Assembly (NCBI RefSeq): GCF_011683955.1
Contig: NZ_JAAQPI010000008.1
Location: 309,777 to 373,776 of the forward strand
Reading direction: 5' to 3'
Length of the DNA: 64,000 nucleotides
From: Pseudomaricurvus alkylphenolicus
GTDB taxonomy: Bacteria > Pseudomonadota > Gammaproteobacteria > Pseudomonadales > Cellvibrionaceae
The notes under the pieces are model-generated. The model saw only the letters and a list, made by a program, of their open reading frames with translations. It ran no database searches and had not been told where the DNA came from. A program made the translations under genes and the position numbers. This document shows positions 48,116 through 55,244 of the stretch, piece after piece (the first letter of the stretch is position 1; every line of letters begins with the position of its first letter).

Positions 48116-48862
48116 ATGCGTATCAGCATCAAGAAACTATTCCCAGCACTACTATTTGCCTCCTGTTCAGCCTTCGGAGACCTATACATCGGCGGTGGGT
48201 ACACCTATAGCTCTGTCGACTTGGATGGTATGGAGGTCTTTGAGTACCCAAATGCTGGCTCTCCCACCCTCAGGACAGATCTCACCCAAGGTCCGCCGCT
48301 GATAGGTGCCGGGCTCGGCCCCTCAACTGGCTTAGGGTTCACGAATTTCGCACCTTTCGATCCATTCGTTGAACTGGCAGAGGATAGGTTCGACGGGTGG
48401 AGCGTGCTCCTGGGATATCGTATCGACGGGCCGTGGTCTGTCGAGTTGAATTACTTCGATGGCGGAACTGAAAGTACAGCGCGATATCTCGCGGGCACCA
48501 ATATGTCAGCAGAGACCTCACTCGAAACTTTGAGTCTTGACGTATTGTGGAGCTATCAGTTGGCTTGCCTGTCGTCAGTTTCCCTAATTGGAGCTGCCGG
48601 TGTGGTGTCACAAAGAGTGAAGACCAAATTTCAGTATGGAGCTGTGCAGTGTCCAGGGGGTGACCCATCTGCCTGCTTTCTGTCGGCTTTAAGTGCTTCT
48701 AATACTGAGACCGACACCCGGTTACAGCTAGGTCTTGGTGCCACCTACCAGCTCACCGAAAAGCTGTCCGCACGAGCCATGGTCAAGGCGGTGCCCGGTG
48801 GATTTGATTTCAGCGACGGCACTCCGTACTCGCTTGGTGTTAGCTTGATTTACGAGATTTAA
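48116..48862 (+). CDS. Outer-membrane beta-barrel protein (opacity/OmpA-like), copy 1
   Basis: 248 residues. Signal peptide followed by DLYIGGGYTYSSVDLDG, the usual first strand of OmpA-like small barrels; later strands include WSVLLGYRIDGPWSVELNYFDGG, LQLGLGATYQLTEKLSARAMV and the closing GVSLIYEI. The signal region has a cysteine (FASC), so a lipoprotein is possible but the lipobox is poor. Four Cys, two of them in a CPGGDPSAC loop. A paralogue with the same leader lies at 50351. Function unknown; probably a structural outer-membrane protein. Confidence 0.8.
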   Translation: MRISIKKLFPALLFASCSAFGDLYIGGGYTYSSVDLDGMEVFEYPNAGSPTLRTDLTQGPPLIGAGLGPSTGLGFTNFAPFDPFVELAEDRFDGWSVLLGYRIDGPWSVELNYFDGGTESTARYLAGTNMSAETSLETLSLDVLWSYQLACLSSVSLIGAAGVVSQRVKTKFQYGAVQCPGGDPSACFLSALSASNTETDTRLQLGLGATYQLTEKLSARAMVKAVPGGFDFSDGTPYSLGVSLIYEI

Positions 48863-49013
48863 TCAGGGCGGTGGTCGAGAGCTTTGGGCGTAGAGGGCTT
48901 CCACCCATTACCCCAAAATAACAAAAAATGCTCTCGCGCTACTTCCATTTGTTCTCCTTGCCTCCATTCCCCGATAGCGCCTCAATGGCTTCGGCCAGTG
49001 CCACCGAGCCTCT

Positions 49014-49175
49014 TTAGGTGGTTCTACGTGGGTACAGCACTGCAGCTCGTTGGGCAGCAATCTGTGGGTCAGTGGTTTTCAGGGAGACTCTAACAGTCTG
49101 TCCGAGAATTTTGCGTTTGAAGTGATAGTGTCCGGCACGGATGGCCAGATATTGAGGGTATTTTTGTGTCCGCAT
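49014..49175 (-). pseudogene. N-terminal fragment of a tyrosine-recombinase (phage integrase) gene
   Basis: The 53-codon frame starts MRTQKYPQYL and contains YHFKRKILGQTVRVSLKT and DPQIAAQRAAVL, the typical N-terminal arm-binding region of DUF6538-type integrases. A stop follows after RRTT; the same frame continues for a further 26 codons with AEAIEALSG before a second stop, and nothing of the catalytic domain remains. The start lies about 95 nt beyond a tRNA-Asn 3' fragment in the same direction, the usual position of an integrase gene next to its attachment site. This is a decayed remnant. Confidence 0.78.
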
Positions 49176-49225
49176 GAAAGTGGTCCAGAAGTGGTCCAAC
49201 GAACACCGTTTGCCAACGTACAAAC

Positions 49226-49259
49226 GAAAAAAGCCCCGTAGATGGTAGTCTACAGGGCT
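49226..49259 (-). terminator. Intrinsic terminator behind the tRNA-Asn fragment
   Basis: On the minus strand agccc and gtaga pair with tctac and gggct (49232-49259, one mismatch) followed by six T bases (49226-49231). It would end a transcript coming from the tRNA side, and is probably the natural terminator of the tRNA gene or of the element. Confidence 0.75.
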
Positions 49260-49269
49260 TTCTCTTATA

Positions 49270-49312
49270 TGGCTCCGCCTGCTGGGCTCGAACCAGCGAC
49301 CCAATGATTAAC
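49270..49312 (-). other. 3' fragment of tRNA-Asn(GUU); island attachment site
   Basis: The minus strand reads from the anticodon GTT through the T-arm (gctggttcgagcccagc) to the acceptor end ggcggagcca, 43 nt in all, as in bacterial tRNA-Asn including the encoded CCA. The 5' half of the tRNA is missing: the bases before GTT do not match an anticodon stem. A half-tRNA of this kind is the standard scar at the distal end of an element that integrated into the 3' end of a tRNA gene. Confidence 0.85.
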
Positions 49313-49580
49313 GAAGCAGATGCCCTGTAGCCCCCGCCAGCTCTGGCTTTCCGCGTTTCTGGGGGTGTGCTTGCTTGCCCGGTAGAGTATCACCAGAGTA
49401 GGGGCTTTGTCTCCCCCGACGGATGGTCTACAGGCTAAATGCCTCCATTTGAACGCCAACTGTATGACCCGGATTGAAGGATGTGAGGTGGTCGGATTGA
49501 GCCCACAAAAGGGGACTTTAGGGCACATATAGAAGAAGGAAGAGGGCGGGCAGAGCACCCGCTGAGGCAAGATGTGGCTA

Positions 49581-50129
49581 TTATTTGTGCAAGTGGTCTG
49601 CCAGATGCGTCACCTCGCGCTCTTTATCTCCTCGGTTCTTTTCTGCAAGTCGGGCCACTCGAATCTCTGCGGCAGTGAGTATCTTGCTTTCAACTTTATT
49701 CATGCGGTTACTTAGGAGGTCTAGCCTATCGGTGAGACTGACCATCTGATGCGTTAAATCCTTAGTTCTTGGTTGTACCATCGTCATTAAGCGTTCTGAA
49801 TTCTCGATGCGCTCTCTCAGTTGGTACAGCTCTTGTTTCATCTCTAGGAAGCTATCGATAGCGGCGGCTTTCCTGAGTTTATCGGTGTCGTTCAGGCTTT
49901 TCAGTTCAGCTGCATGTGACTCGCTGACCTCCTTTAGTCGCGCTTCAGCTGCATCAGCACGGTTCTTCTGTGCCTCAATATGCGGGCGTACCTTATCCAT
50001 GAATTCCTGCATATCGATGGCCTGAGCTTCAGCTTGTTTATCGGTCTGATGAAACCAATAGGCTATCGCAATAATGGCGGTGGAGTTGGCGAAGAGCCAA
50101 AGCGTGAGGGTATCGGTAAAGTCGAGCAT
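49581..50129 (-). CDS. Membrane-anchored coiled-coil protein
   Basis: 182 residues. One transmembrane segment near the N-terminus (LTLWLFANSTAIIAIAYWF), then an almost uninterrupted alpha-helical, charged coiled coil (AEARLKEVSESHAAELKSL, MKQELYQLRERIENSERLM, LTDRLDLLSNRMNKVESKI). Start at ATG 50129 with GGGAGGA before it. It lies just inside the tRNA scar. It resembles small phage or island membrane proteins in layout only; no family is recognised. Confidence 0.7.
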   Translation of the reverse strand: MLDFTDTLTLWLFANSTAIIAIAYWFHQTDKQAEAQAIDMQEFMDKVRPHIEAQKNRADAAEARLKEVSESHAAELKSLNDTDKLRKAAAIDSFLEMKQELYQLRERIENSERLMTMVQPRTKDLTHQMVSLTDRLDLLSNRMNKVESKILTAAEIRVARLAEKNRGDKEREVTHLADHLHK

Positions 50130-50257
50130 CTGGGGTCCTCCCTGTCGGTGTTCGTCGGTACATCCTGTAGCCGCGCAATGATGAGACTTGTTCGGCTTGC
50201 ATTCTGTGACCTGCGTCACATCCAAAGGTTCTTGACGCGATAGTCATTCTGGCACCG

Positions 50258-50350
50258 ATTACTTCCATAGGAGGCTGGATGCGGTAAACTGTGCTCAGCG
50301 GGGATAGGACCTGCTGAAACACCCACTGGACAATCAATCAAGGAAGACAT
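50258..50350 (+). promoter_or_regulatory. Conserved leader of barrel copy 2
   Basis: A 93-nt segment nearly identical to 48023-48115 before copy 1, ungapped up to both ATGs. Contains AGGAGG (50269-50274) and ATG CGG TAA (50279-50287), then a polypurine ribosome-binding site (AAGGAAG) before the real start. A TTGACG hexamer lies just upstream at 50232 but a matching -10 box is not clear. Confidence 0.6.
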
Positions 50351-51097
50351 ATGCGTACCAGCATCAAGCAGCTGCTCCCGGCACTACTACTTACCTCCTG
50401 CTCGGCCTTTGGAGACCTCTATATCGGCGGAGGGTACACCCTTAGCTCACTCGACTTGGATGGTTCCGAGCTGTTTGGAGAGCCGGGCATTGGATTCAGT
50501 CCAGCTACCGGAGAGCTTACGGGTCCGCATTTTACCGCCCACGCCATTTTTCCTCCGCCGCTGGCAGTTGCCGCATTCGAACCAGCACTACTATCAGTGC
50601 CCGACCTCTCCGAATTCGATGAAGACAATTACAACGGATGGAATGTTCTCCTTGGATACCGCTTTGATGGACCATGGGCTGTTGAGCTGAATTACTTTGA
50701 TAGTGACACGGAAAGCAGTAGCGTAAGCCATGGGCTCGCCACCGTAGAGGCTTCCGTCGAAACCTTGAGTCTGGACCTGCTGTGGAACCATCAGTTGACT
50801 AACTGGCCTGCGGTGTCGCTGATTGGAGTTGCAGGCTTGGTCTCTCAGCGAATTGAGGCTTCCTATCGGATTCCTATCTCACTTGATGGACCTATCGTTT
50901 CCCCGGTACCGATACCGAGAGAGATTACCGATTCCAATACTGAGACCGACACCCGGTTACAGCTAGGACTCGGCGCTGCCTACCAGTTCACCGAAAAACT
51001 GTCCGCACGAGCCATGGTCAAGGCGGTGCCCGGCGGGTTTGAATCCAGTGATGGCACACCGTATTCGGTGGGCGTCAGCTTGATTTACGAGATTTGA
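50351..51097 (+). CDS. Outer-membrane beta-barrel protein (opacity/OmpA-like), copy 2
   Basis: 248 residues, the same length as copy 1 at 48116. Signal region MRTSIKQLLPALLLTSCSAFG (with an acceptable lipobox LTSC, or cleavage after SAFG), first strand DLYIGGGYTLSSLDLDG, then WNVLLGYRFDGPWAVELNYFD and LQLGLGAAYQFTEKLSARAMV, ending GVSLIYEI. The middle loops differ strongly from copy 1 and lack its Cys pair, whereas strands and the last 50 residues are nearly identical. The variable parts are expected surface loops, so the pair looks like divergence under selection from phage or host factors. It is on the island side of the tRNA scar, copy 1 on the other side. Confidence 0.8.
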   Translation: MRTSIKQLLPALLLTSCSAFGDLYIGGGYTLSSLDLDGSELFGEPGIGFSPATGELTGPHFTAHAIFPPPLAVAAFEPALLSVPDLSEFDEDNYNGWNVLLGYRFDGPWAVELNYFDSDTESSSVSHGLATVEASVETLSLDLLWNHQLTNWPAVSLIGVAGLVSQRIEASYRIPISLDGPIVSPVPIPREITDSNTETDTRLQLGLGAAYQFTEKLSARAMVKAVPGGFESSDGTPYSVGVSLIYEI

Positions 51098-51320
51098 TGG
51101 GGTCGGGTGTTAGTGGGCTTAATTATTCGGTGAGAGTTCCCTGTTAATGTGAGACACGATGAATTAACATCGCCAGAGTCTACGGACGGTAGTTGAGGCT
51201 TGTACATAGTCGGACGCGTAAGTAAGGAGTTAATACTAGGCTGGGCTCCTAATTGTAGCGAGTGATTCCGAAGCCAGTGCTCGTATCTTATACAGTGGTT
51301 CCGTGCTGCATTGCGTATAT

Positions 51321-51899
51321 ATGGAAGTAAAAGATTTCAAAAGCACAATCTCCCAGTTTGAGCCAGAAGTGCTGACGCGCGAGTGTCTATATCGGGATTA
51401 CGTTCATGCCCTCCCAGAAGCTGTACGATATGCGGAATATATAAATGCAATATCTTCGGATTACGTAAATTCAGACCACATCGCAATAATGGGCTCAGGG
51501 AACTGGGGCTATAGTCTGAATCCGGAAAAGAGCTTTCGTCCGTTCTGCGAGAAGTCAGATATTGATGTCGTGATTATCTGCCCAGAGACTTTTCACGAGG
51601 TATGGGAGGAGCTGCGGGATTATCACAGAAGCAAGTATTACATGCTCAATCGGTACCAGCGGTTAGCTTTGAAGAGGAACGGTGAAAACGTTTATTCAGG
51701 CTTTATAACTCCGAAATGGATACCCAACAAAGCGTCACCCACAAGGTTTCAGTATGACATCAATACAAACAACTATTCCAATGAGAGTGTCGGCTACCGG
51801 CAGGTGAATATGATGTTTTTCAAGAATCAAACCGAGGCTATCGACTATTATGTTCGGGGTTTTCGGCTGGCAAAAAGGGCAATCAGAGATGGATTATGA
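51321..51899 (+). CDS. Nucleotidyltransferase-fold protein paired with a DUF262 protein
   Basis: 192 residues. MGSGNWGYSLNP followed by KSDIDVVIICPETF gives the G-S and D-x-D signature of the polymerase-beta-type nucleotidyltransferase fold, at longer spacing than usual (about 20 residues). A later acid in FQYDINTNN may be the third metal ligand. The size is near that of minimal nucleotidyltransferases, without other domains. The stop overlaps the DUF262 gene by 11 nt, so the two are translated together. Local base composition is visibly more AT-rich than the surface locus, a sign of transfer. A GTG start at 51303 is possible. It may modify a nucleotide, tRNA or protein; a cyclic-nucleotide role is not supported. 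Confidence 0.68.
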   Translation: MEVKDFKSTISQFEPEVLTRECLYRDYVHALPEAVRYAEYINAISSDYVNSDHIAIMGSGNWGYSLNPEKSFRPFCEKSDIDVVIICPETFHEVWEELRDYHRSKYYMLNRYQRLALKRNGENVYSGFITPKWIPNKASPTRFQYDINTNNYSNESVGYRQVNMMFFKNQTEAIDYYVRGFRLAKRAIRDGL

Positions 51900-52908
51900 T
51901 GTAAGTTTGCAGACGATATCCTGGTTTAATGGTTTGAGAAATGATGACCGCCTAGAGATTAGTCCAAAGTTCCAAAGACGCGCAGTATGGCTTGAGAAGG
52001 AGAGGGCTGCACTTATGGATACGGTGCTCAAGCACTTGCCGTTCCCTGAGGTGTATATTCAAGTAGTCACTGATGCAGATACTGGAAGGCAGACGCATGT
52101 AGTAGTAGACGGTCAACAACGGATTACATCAATCCTGAAGTTCATAGACAATGAGTATCCCCTACCCAATGACGACGATTGGAGCGGTGAGTATTTTAGG
52201 GATTTGTCGGCTGACGTAAAAGAGTCCTTCTGGGATTACAAGGTCGTTGTCCGCACCCTCCGAAAGACCAACGACGATGAAATCAGGAGCATATTTTCTA
52301 AGTTGAACACCAATAATGTAGCCTTGAATGACCAAGAGTTGCGGAATGCTCGTTATTCCGGCAGGTTCAAGCAGGCTGCAGAGAGGCTTGCTGACAATCC
52401 GTACTTTCAGAGTATAGGGCTGTTTACAGCGAGAGATGTGAGGAGGATGCTGGACATTGAGTACGTTAGCGAGCTTTTGGTGCGTCAGGTTTTTGGGATA
52501 ACTGCAAAGAAAGATATGCTTGAGCCGGCCTATGTAAACTTTGATGAAGATTTTCCATCCGAGTCTGAGTATGAGGATGAGTTTAATGCAACAATAAATC
52601 TAGTGCGTTCCATCGTGGATAACAGTAATAAAATGGTCTTTAAATCCAAGGGGAATTTTCACTCTCTTTTTGGAGTTTGCCTAGAGTACTTCAGGAAGAC
52701 CGGGAAAAATCAATTTAAGAAATCAGAGGTGGTTAGCGAAGAAATTACTAGGCTGGTACTAAAGGCCAAAGCAGATGATTTTGACCCGAATGAGCCGGAT
52801 ATTGAAAAGTATGCCGATGTGTCAACGCGGTCAACATCGGATAAATCCAGACGTGCCGAGCGTGAGCGTATTCTGGCTGGTATTGTGAGTCGTGTGGAAG
52901 GTGAATAG
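51889..52908 (+). CDS. DUF262 (ParB-like fold) protein
   Basis: 339 residues. The N-terminal half has the DUF262 hallmarks: ISPKFQRRAVWLEKERAALMDTVL, LPFPEVYIQVV, VVDGQQRITSILKFI (the DGQQR motif) and later FSKLNTNNVALNDQELRNARY. The C-terminal half is helical, and no DUF1524 HNH nuclease motif, as in GmrD, is found. DUF262 proteins occur in GmrSD and SspE restriction systems, where this domain hydrolyses NTP or senses DNA modification. It is coupled to the nucleotidyltransferase-like gene by an 11-nt overlap. A defence or stress role as a two-gene module is inferred. Confidence 0.82.
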   Translation: MDYDVSLQTISWFNGLRNDDRLEISPKFQRRAVWLEKERAALMDTVLKHLPFPEVYIQVVTDADTGRQTHVVVDGQQRITSILKFIDNEYPLPNDDDWSGEYFRDLSADVKESFWDYKVVVRTLRKTNDDEIRSIFSKLNTNNVALNDQELRNARYSGRFKQAAERLADNPYFQSIGLFTARDVRRMLDIEYVSELLVRQVFGITAKKDMLEPAYVNFDEDFPSESEYEDEFNATINLVRSIVDNSNKMVFKSKGNFHSLFGVCLEYFRKTGKNQFKKSEVVSEEITRLVLKAKADDFDPNEPDIEKYADVSTRSTSDKSRRAERERILAGIVSRVEGE

Positions 52909-53053
52909 TAGGGTTTCTAAATGCTGCCTGAGAGTTTTCTCATGGCCTTTAGCGGTTAAGGCTCAGGCGCTAAAAATGAATCAACCCCTCCCGAAAATCT
53001 GACAAAAAATCTGTGAGACCATGCCCGAGCTGCAACCGCGCGCGTATATATAA

Positions 53054-53070
53054 GGGGGGGGGGTAGGGGG
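53054..53070 (+). repeat. G10-TA-G5 tract
   Basis: Ten consecutive G (53054-53063), TA, then five G (53066-53070). Such a run is prone to slippage and can form a quadruplex. It lies in the 236-nt gap between the DUF262 gene and the leftward small membrane gene, outside any called coding sequence. Confidence 0.85.
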
Positions 53071-53144
53071 CTTCAACCCGTGCAGCCCCAAATGGGACTC
53101 CTACCGCCAGCCTTCCGTAAACTTTCCGCCTCTTTTTTCTTTTC

Positions 53145-53399
53145 TCACTGCTCTGACTGAGGGTGCCGTAAATGTCCGTCCCGGTGCTGCTTGGTGTCGA
53201 CTACCGCCAGCTCACTCACTGACACCGAAGGCTTCGAAATCGCCATTTGGCCGATGGCGTAGCGATGACCGAGAGTGGCCAACAGAATTACCAAGCAGGC
53301 TAGCACACTGACAATAGCCAGTCTGGAGGAGGGCGGAGTGGTTGTCTGGTAGGGAGCTTGTGGTGGTCGCGGGGACCAGCTGTCGGTGTCTTTGCTCAT
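53145..53399 (-). CDS. Small membrane protein, hypothetical
   Basis: 84 residues with a Pro-rich start (SPRPPQAPYQTTTPP), one clear transmembrane segment (LAIVSVLACLVILLATLGHRY) and a polar end. It is divergent to the serine-recombinase gene. No family recognised and no strong ribosome-binding site is seen; it may be a chance frame, but the hydrophobic span and intergenic position favour a real gene. Confidence 0.45.
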   Translation of the reverse strand: MSKDTDSWSPRPPQAPYQTTTPPSSRLAIVSVLACLVILLATLGHRYAIGQMAISKPSVSVSELAVVDTKQHRDGHLRHPQSEQ

Positions 53400-53532
53400 A
53401 TCCTTATGTCTCGTGTGGTTTATCTTCCGTGTGCACCAGATTAGACCACAGGTTGGTTGTCGGTGCCAACAATCCGAAGTCTCACAAAGTATACATTCTG
53501 GAGCGCCTGAAGGGTTGCCGTGGAATCAGGGC

Positions 53533-53595
53533 TTGACGTGTATCACAAAGTGTCTCACAATGTTTTTCTCAAATAGCCAAGAAGGATGTGAGACA
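53533..53595 (+). promoter_or_regulatory. Promoter with inverted and direct repeats before the serine recombinase
   Basis: TTGACG (53533-53538), 17 nt, then CACAAT (53556-53561). An 8-bp inverted repeat, tgtctcac (53551-53558) and gtgagaca (53588-53595), spans the -10 box and the start region. The half-site tctcacaa occurs again at about 53480 (gtctcacaaag) and as atcacaaag at 53542. This looks like an autoregulatory or res-type site for the recombinase or another regulator. Confidence 0.55.
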
Positions 53596-53599
53596 TAAA

Positions 53600-54196
53600 A
53601 TGAGCGCCATCAAGGGACAGAAGGTAGGGTACGCCCGCGTTAGTTCTTATGGACAGAGCCTGGAGTCACAGCTGGATAAGCTGGCCGAAGAGGGTTGCGA
53701 GGAAATCTTTCAAGAAAAGCGGTCGGGCACGCGGGCAGATAACCGACCGGTGCTGCAGGAGTGCCTAAAGTATGTACGGAAGGGTGACCTTCTGGTGGTC
53801 TGCAAGCTCGACAGACTGGCTCGTAGTGTCGCAGACCTGCACAAAATATCTGAGGCACTGCAGGATAAGGGGGTAGGATTGAACATACTCGACCAGAAAA
53901 TAGACACCACGACGAACACCGGTCGCTTGATGTTCAACATGCTGGGTGCCATAGCGGAGTTTGAGAATGACCTGCGGAAAGAACGACAGCTGGAGGGCAT
54001 CGAGAAAGCCAAAGAGAAAGGCGTCAAGTTTGGCGTGAAGAAGACGCTGTCGGAAGAACAGGTAGAGGCGCTACGGGCGGACATCGCCTCTGGAGAGAAG
54101 TCTAAAGCGGCGCTTGCCCAGGAGTACGGCATCAGCAGAGCAACCTTATACCGCTATCTCTCGTCCTCTGAGAAGAATACCGAGACTACAAATTAA
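53600..54196 (+). CDS. Serine recombinase (resolvase/invertase family)
   Basis: 198 residues. The catalytic domain starts KVGYARVSSYGQSLESQLDKL (nucleophilic Ser in RVSS), with the conserved arginines in CKLDRLARSVADL and the segment TTTNTGRLMFNMLGAIAEFE, followed by the long E helix and a C-terminal helix-turn-helix (ALAQEYGISRATLYRYL). Length and layout match Tn3-resolvase/Hin-type enzymes, not large serine integrases. It could resolve multimers of an element, invert DNA, or move it. A GTG at 53588 is an alternative start and is closer to GAAGGA. Confidence 0.92.
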   Translation: MSAIKGQKVGYARVSSYGQSLESQLDKLAEEGCEEIFQEKRSGTRADNRPVLQECLKYVRKGDLLVVCKLDRLARSVADLHKISEALQDKGVGLNILDQKIDTTTNTGRLMFNMLGAIAEFENDLRKERQLEGIEKAKEKGVKFGVKKTLSEEQVEALRADIASGEKSKAALAQEYGISRATLYRYLSSSEKNTETTN

Positions 54197-54251
54197 CCAA
54201 TCATTCAGGCCACGTACGGCCATCACCGAGAAACACAGGAAGTAAAGTAAT

Positions 54252-54638
54252 ATGACCACTGCAGTAACCGGCAACACTATCTTCAACATTGACGGAGTAT
54301 CTGTAAGAGCAGCGCAAGCAATCGCCTATGCCTGCCAGCTGGAGTCAAATCGTAGGGCTCTGGCGGAGACTATCGGCGTACAGCTCAAACATGTTGACTC
54401 TCATGATGTGAGGAACTGGGACAATCTAATGGAGCTGACACCGACCGAGAAAGATGTACTGCTCTTTCAGAAGGATACACAGCTCGATCTGATGGCAACT
54501 CTAGTGCAGGGTCTGATGGACCGCATGACCGCTGAGCAGGTGGACAAGCAGGCATGCCGGGAGTATGTCGACCAGTTATTGACGGGTGACTTTGAGACCA
54601 GCCTGACGGAAGCTGAAGACATATTGAAATACGTGTAA
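54252..54638 (+). CDS. Hypothetical small protein of the phage-like element
   Basis: 128 residues, mostly helical and acidic, with no recognised family. AGGAAGT before the ATG is a fair ribosome-binding site. The middle (LTPTEKDVLLFQKDTQLDLMATLVQGLMD) is amphipathic. It lies between the recombinase and a terminator, just before the iteron-like repeats, so it may be a regulator or accessory replication protein. Confidence 0.65.
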   Translation: MTTAVTGNTIFNIDGVSVRAAQAIAYACQLESNRRALAETIGVQLKHVDSHDVRNWDNLMELTPTEKDVLLFQKDTQLDLMATLVQGLMDRMTAEQVDKQACREYVDQLLTGDFETSLTEAEDILKYV

Positions 54639-54728
54639 TTGGCGCTTAGAGTTCCGGCATTAAGGCACCGTGTAGCAGCCTAGATATTGCCAGAATCGGG
54701 GCTTGACGCCTCAGCTATATGTCTCCAT

Positions 54729-54752
54729 AAGGAGCCTTCGCGGCTCCTTTTT
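54729..54752 (+). terminator. Intrinsic terminator
   Basis: aaggagcc (54729-54736), loop ttcgc, ggctcctt (54742-54749), then T bases. It ends the recombinase/small-protein transcript. Confidence 0.88.
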
Positions 54753-54785
54753 CGTATCTGCTCGACCCTCTAATTCCCAAAACAC

Positions 54786-54940
54786 CCCCTTATAGAGAAG
54801 CCACGCCTAATCCTCTCTCAAAATCAATAGGAACCCCTTATAGAGAAGCCCCATCTAATCCGTTCTCAATATTAATACCCGACCCTTATAGAGGCTCCCA
54901 CCTCACCCCCTCAGAATTAATATCACCCCCTTTAGGAACA
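54786..54940 (+). repeat. 48-bp iteron-like tandem repeats
   Basis: The core ccccttatagagaagcc is at 54786-54802 and 54834-54850; ccc-ttatagag recurs at 54883-54893 and a weaker ccctttagg at 54928. Periods are 48, 48 and 45 bp. The second half of each unit also repeats: ctaatcctctctcaa, ctaatccgttctcaa and ctcagaattaata, followed by AT-rich DNA. The arrangement fits a replication-origin iteron array or repeated promoters. A related ccccctcag block occurs at about 58590. Confidence 0.8.
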
Positions 54941-55244
54941 AGCCAGCGTGATTCGGCTGTTGTTGCAATCGCTGATAGTGGCAAGTCGGGCTGCGCTCAG
55001 TCCCCAGACCACGAATCAGTGTGAAATCACGATGTCGACCATTTCGGCGTCGTTCGCCACTTTTAGTGATTGTGTACGCTTATAGAAGAACGGTGGTTTC
55101 GACTAACTTCTTTTTCTCCAGCATTGCGATTTTCAATATCGAAACATCCTTATGAAGGACCCTATGTAGCGCATTTAGAGCACTCACCAGACCCACCTCA
55201 CGACATCCAATTGGCGACCGAAATCGACAAAGGAAATGACAGCC
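54941..55244 (+). other. Non-coding region before the HNH gene
   Basis: About 300 nt following the repeats, without a supported gene. A cttatagaag at 55079 is like the repeat core. The region could contain the unwinding part of an origin or the promoter of the HNH gene. Confidence 0.4.

Noticed and set aside
49270..49312. Complete tRNA-Asn gene
   Set aside because: Only the part from the anticodon to CCA matches; the D-arm and 5' acceptor strand are absent.
49265..49570. 101-codon minus-strand frame reading through the tRNA fragment
   Set aside because: Its end is translation of the tRNA scar and the rest has no protein features or ribosome-binding site.
51321..51899. CBASS-type cyclic-oligonucleotide synthase
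   Set aside because: The G-S to D-x-D spacing is unusual and the neighbour is DUF262, not a CBASS effector or ancillary protein.
54786..54940. CRISPR array
   Set aside because: The 48-bp units repeat over their whole length with no unique spacers, and no cas genes are present.
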